This document shows positions 1-9,042 of a stretch of DNA of 9,042 nucleotides, piece by piece. How positions within the stretch are numbered: the stretch's first letter is position 1; each line of letters begins with the position of its first letter. The position numbers and the translations under genes were made by a program. The stretch is from Candidatus Limnocylindrales bacterium (lineage in GTDB: Bacteria > Chloroflexota > Limnocylindria > Limnocylindrales > CSP1-4), in NCBI GenBank assembly GCA_030647575.1, contig JAUSJS010000364.1:1-9042 (forward strand), read 5' to 3'. A model generated the notes under the pieces. It was not told where the DNA came from. It saw nothing but the letters and a program-made list of their open reading frames with translations, and searched no databases.

Positions 1-1
1 G

Positions 2-2863
<2,862 letters not shown>

Positions 2864-2923
2864 TCTTCTGCTTCTGACACTGACCCTGTCCCCGACCCGA
2901 CACTCGCGGAGCCGCGTTCCGAC

Positions 2924-2961
2924 CGACGCGACCCTGCCCGCTCACGGTCCGCATCGCGTCG
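2924..2961 (+). promoter_or_regulatory. Hairpin in the rpoB-rpoC intergenic spacer
   Basis: An 8-bp perfect inverted repeat, CGACGCGA (2924-2931) and TCGCGTCG (2954-2961), encloses 22 nt. That interior can itself pair as TGC/GCA and CCG/CGG around a CTCA loop. It lies in the 128-nt gap between rpoB and rpoC, ending 19 nt before the rpoC ribosome binding site. No T-run follows, so it does not look like an intrinsic terminator. A processing site, mRNA stability element or partial attenuator would fit the position; this role is inferred. The rest of the gap shows no obvious promoter or small gene. Confidence 0.45.
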
Positions 2962-2980
2962 CCGAGCCAGGCGGCGGCGC

Positions 2981-2987
2981 GGAGGAG
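2981..2987 (+). promoter_or_regulatory. Strong ribosome binding site of rpoC
   Basis: GGAGGAG lies just upstream of the ATG at 2992. Its GGAGG core ends 6 nt before the start codon, which fits a canonical Shine-Dalgarno. This fixes the rpoC start and agrees with the conserved MLEVNNF N-terminus of beta'. Confidence 0.85.
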
Positions 2988-2991
2988 AACC

Positions 2992-7488
<4,497 letters not shown>

Positions 7489-7511
7489 ACCACCCGCGTC
7501 TTTGGAGCGTC

Positions 7512-7554
7512 GCAGCGGCCCGTCTCACGTTTGACACGCTCGTCGGGCCGCTGC
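7512..7554 (+). repeat. Perfect 11-bp inverted repeat between rpoC and rpsL
   Basis: GCAGCGGCCCG (7512-7522) and CGGGCCGCTGC (7544-7554) are perfect reverse complements separated by 21 nt. In RNA this would form a very stable hairpin 23 nt after the rpoC stop, but the bases that follow (TACACTCC) are not a U-tract, so a classical intrinsic terminator is not clear. In DNA, the arm centres are 32 bp apart, close to three helical turns. The loop contains the TTGACA -35 box and the right arm covers the promoter spacer and part of the extended -10. It may end rpoC transcription, act as an operator for the str promoter, or both; sequence alone does not decide. Confidence 0.7.
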
Positions 7555-7560
7555 TACACT
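7531..7560 (+). promoter_or_regulatory. Predicted sigma70-type promoter of the str operon
   Basis: TTGACA (7531-7536) is a perfect -35 hexamer. An 18-nt spacer leads to TACACT (7555-7560), which matches 4 of 6 bases of TATAAT. TGC directly before the hexamer gives an extended -10 (TGn). Transcription would begin near 7567-7569, leaving a leader of about 175 nt before rpsL. Such a close match is unlikely by chance in DNA this G+C rich. It would drive rpsL-rpsG-fusA independently of rpoBC. Confidence 0.75.
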
Positions 7561-7566
7561 CCGCCC

Positions 7567-7742
7567 TCGTGGCCTCGGGAGGGGTCCGCCTTTGGCGCGT
7601 TCGCCGAGGACCATCTTCGAGCCCTAGAACCCGGTCCCATCGCCCGTCACAACCAGGGCGCGCGACCCCGAGAGACCGGTCCCCCCGTCGAGGGCGAACG
7701 CCATCGACACCTGACTGACAGAACAGAAGGAGTAGCGTCTTC
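7567..7742 (+). promoter_or_regulatory. Long, foldable 5' leader of rpsL
   Basis: This stretch from the predicted transcription start to rpsL holds no convincing gene. Several pairings are visible: CCTCGG (7573-7578) with CCGAGG (7604-7609), enclosing a small CGCC-TTT-GGCG hairpin (7587-7597); CGCCC (7641-7645) with GGGCG (7656-7660); and a long-range match of CGCCCTCG (7562-7569) with CGAGGGCG (7689-7696) that would close the whole domain. The last pairing requires the transcript to begin at or before about 7562. Ribosomal-protein leaders are often targets of autoregulation, but I recognise no known protein-binding motif or riboswitch class here. Confidence 0.4.
7725..7732 (+). promoter_or_regulatory. 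Ribosome binding site of rpsL
   Basis: AGAAGGAG ends 10 nt before the GTG at 7743. It supports GTG as the start, in agreement with the conserved S12 N-terminus MPT(I/V)xQLVR. Confidence 0.75.
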
Positions 7743-8171
7743 GTGCCGACGATCAGCCAGCTCGTGCGCCACGGCCGCCAGCGCAAGATCGCCAAGATCA
7801 AGGCGCCCGCCATGCGCAAGAACTGGAACAGCCTCCGGCAGCGCCAGGTCTCGATCCCGGGCGCACCCCAGAAGCGGGGTGTCTGCCTGCAGGTCCGGAC
7901 GATGACGCCCAAGAAGCCCAACTCCGCCCTGCGCAAGATCGCCCGCGTGCGCCTGACCAACCAGATGGAGGTCACGGCCTACATCCCGGGGATCGGTCAC
8001 AACCTGCAGGAGCACTCGGTGGTCCTGGTCCGGGGCGGCCGGGTGAAGGACCTGCCGTCGGTCAAGTACCACATCATCCGCGGCACGCTCGATGCGGCCG
8101 GCGTGCGCGATCGCAAGCAGGGTCGCAGCAAGTACGGCGCCAAGGCCAGCGCGAAGCCGGGGGCCCGCTAG
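7743..8171 (+). CDS. rpsL: 30S ribosomal protein S12
   Basis: S12 lies at the decoding centre of the small subunit and controls codon-anticodon accuracy. The 142-residue product begins MPTISQLVRHGR from a GTG start. It contains PQKRGVC, TPKKPNSALRK (55-65), GHNLQEHSVVLVRGGRVKDL (85-104) and GRSKYGAK (127-134). K57 and K102 correspond to E. coli K42 and K87, the lysines most often altered in streptomycin resistance. Both are unchanged, and D103 is the residue methylthiolated by RimO in many bacteria. About 14 extra residues lie between APA (21-23) and PQKRGVC (42-48), as in Bacillus S12 but not E. coli or Mycobacterium. Ser106 replaces the usual Gly in DLPGV. First gene of the str operon; its TAG stop touches the rpsG ATG. 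Confidence 0.98.
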   Translation: MPTISQLVRHGRQRKIAKIKAPAMRKNWNSLRQRQVSIPGAPQKRGVCLQVRTMTPKKPNSALRKIARVRLTNQMEVTAYIPGIGHNLQEHSVVLVRGGRVKDLPSVKYHIIRGTLDAAGVRDRKQGRSKYGAKASAKPGAR

Positions 8172-8639
8172 ATGCCGCGCCGAATCAGCATCGCTCGCAA
8201 GACCAAGTACGAGGTCGTTCCGGCCAACCGGACGACCGCTCGCTTCTCAGCCAAGCTGATGAAGGGCGGCAAGCAGAACCTCGCCGAGCGGATCCTCCGC
8301 CAGGCGCTGGCCCGGGCCGAGGCCCAGGCCAGCCGACCCGGCCTGGAGATCCTCGAGGCGGCGATGCGCAACGCGACGCCCATCATCGAGGTCAAGCCCC
8401 GCCGAGTCGGCGGCGCCACCTACCAGGTCCCGGTCGAGATCCGCGGCGACCGGCGCATGTCGCTCGGGGTCCGCTGGCTCGTCCAGGCGGCCCGCAAGCG
8501 CAACGGCAAGAGCATGAGCGAAAAGCTGGCGGCGGAGCTGGTCGATGCCATGAACGGCCTCGGTGCGGCGGTCAAGCGACGAGAAGACACGCACAAGATG
8601 GCCGAGGCCAACCGGGCCTTCAGCCATTTCAAGTGGTAG
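8172..8639 (+). CDS. rpsG: 30S ribosomal protein S7
   Basis: S7 nucleates assembly of the 30S head by binding the 3' domain of 16S rRNA, and contacts mRNA and tRNA at the E site. The 155-residue product has the usual length. Recognisable parts are EVKPRRVGGATYQVPVEIR (72-90), LGVRWLV, GAAVKRREDTHKMAEANRAF and the terminal HFKW. The N-terminal segment (about 11-26) lacks the usual PDPxYxS motif and reads YEVVPANRTTARF instead. The ATG follows the rpsL stop with no spacer. A G-run at 8159-8163 is the only SD-like sequence, so translation is probably coupled to rpsL. The intercistronic S7 operator known from E. coli cannot be present. Confidence 0.97.
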   Translation: MPRRISIARKTKYEVVPANRTTARFSAKLMKGGKQNLAERILRQALARAEAQASRPGLEILEAAMRNATPIIEVKPRRVGGATYQVPVEIRGDRRMSLGVRWLVQAARKRNGKSMSEKLAAELVDAMNGLGAAVKRREDTHKMAEANRAFSHFKW

Positions 8640-8660
8640 ATCCGGGAGCGTAGGCAAACC

Positions 8661-9042
8661 GTGGCACGACAGGTTCCGCTGGCACGAACGCGGAACATCG
8701 GAATCATCGCGCATATCGACGCCGGCAAGACGACCGTCACCGAGCGGATCCTCTTCTACACGAAGAAGATCTACAAGATCGGTGAGGTCCATGAGGGCGC
8801 GGCCACGATGGACTGGATGCCCCAGGAACAGGAACGGGGGATCACCATCACGGCCGCGGCGACGACCGCCTTCTGGGGCGACCATCGCATCAACATCATC
8901 GATACGCCCGGGCACGTGGACTTCACGGTGGAGGTCGAGCGGAGCCTGCGCGTGCTCGACGGCGCGGTCGTCGTATTCGATGGCGTGGCCGGGGTCGAGC
9001 CGCAGTCAGAGACGGTCTGGCGCCAGGCCGACCGTTATGGCG
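8661..9042 (+). CDS. fusA: Elongation factor G, 3'-truncated by the window edge
   Basis: EF-G is the GTPase that translocates tRNA and mRNA after peptide bond formation. The first 127 codons of about 700 are present, starting at GTG (MARQVPLARTRNIG, close to E. coli MARTTPIARYRNIG). Visible elements are the P-loop AHIDAGKTT (17-25), switch I with QERGITIT, and the G3 motif DTPGHVDF (81-88) with H85 as the conserved catalytic histidine. HEGAATMDWM is diagnostic of EF-G rather than tetracycline-resistance protection proteins or LepA. It starts 21 nt after rpsG. GGGAG at 8644-8648 is a rather distant SD candidate (12 nt), so coupling to rpsG is possible. Domains II-V lie outside the window. Confidence 0.97.
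   Translation, partial: MARQVPLARTRNIGIIAHIDAGKTTVTERILFYTKKIYKIGEVHEGAATMDWMPQEQERGITITAAATTAFWGDHRINIIDTPGHVDFTVEVERSLRVLDGAVVVFDGVAGVEPQSETVWRQADRYG

Noticed and set aside
7512..7554. Classical Rho-independent terminator after rpoC
   Set aside because: The stem is strong, but the loop is 21 nt and no U-tract follows, so I list it as an inverted repeat and leave termination as one possibility.
7531..7905. Open frame beginning in the rpoC-rpsL gap and running into rpsL
   Set aside because: It starts at the TTG of the -35 box, has no ribosome binding site, is low-complexity Ser/Arg rich and overlaps rpsL in another frame.
8661..9042. Ribosomal protection (TetM-like) protein or LepA instead of EF-G
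   Set aside because: The N-terminus, the HEGAATMDWM segment and the position after rpsG all match EF-G.

Overview
The window is a high-GC bacterial chromosome segment carrying the junction of two conserved transcription/translation operons, all on the + strand: the end of rpoB, complete rpoC, then rpsL, rpsG and the start of fusA. This is the rpoBC ('rif') locus followed by the 'str' operon, an order found in many bacteria. No mobile element, CRISPR array, tRNA or rRNA gene is visible. Both window edges cut genes: rpoB lacks its 5' part and fusA lacks its 3' part.

Organism: the G+C-rich third positions, GTG starts, absence of the proteobacterial SI3 insertion in the RpoC trigger loop, a long coiled-coil insertion near the RpoC N-terminus and a Bacillus-type 14-residue insertion in S12 suggest a high-GC non-proteobacterial lineage, possibly Chloroflexota or a neighbour. 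The RpoC insertion resembles the actinobacterial one in position, but actinobacterial S12 usually lacks the extra loop. The phylum is therefore an inference.

Layout: 2-2863 is the last 953 codons of rpoB. 2864-2991 is an unusually long rpoB-rpoC gap with a good hairpin and a strong ribosome binding site. 2992-7488 is rpoC (1498 residues), longer than the E. coli protein because of a roughly 190-residue predicted antiparallel coiled coil and a roughly 100-residue acidic tail with two NPFLE motifs. 7489-7742 separates the operons. It holds a perfect 11-bp inverted repeat wrapped around a consensus -35 / extended -10 promoter, followed by a leader of about 175 nt that can fold. 7743-8171 is rpsL, 8172-8639 rpsG (abutting, TAGATG) and 8661-9042 the start of fusA.

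The products act together. Beta and beta' form the catalytic core of RNA polymerase. S12 and S7 are 30S proteins at the decoding centre and head, and EF-G drives translocation. I see no unknown multi-gene system. The points of interest lie inside these housekeeping genes and in the intergenic region: a D516Q-type change in the rifampicin pocket of RpoB, the oversized RpoC coiled coil, the RpoC tail motifs, the inverted repeat on the str promoter, the missing rpsL-rpsG spacer and a divergent S7 N-terminus.
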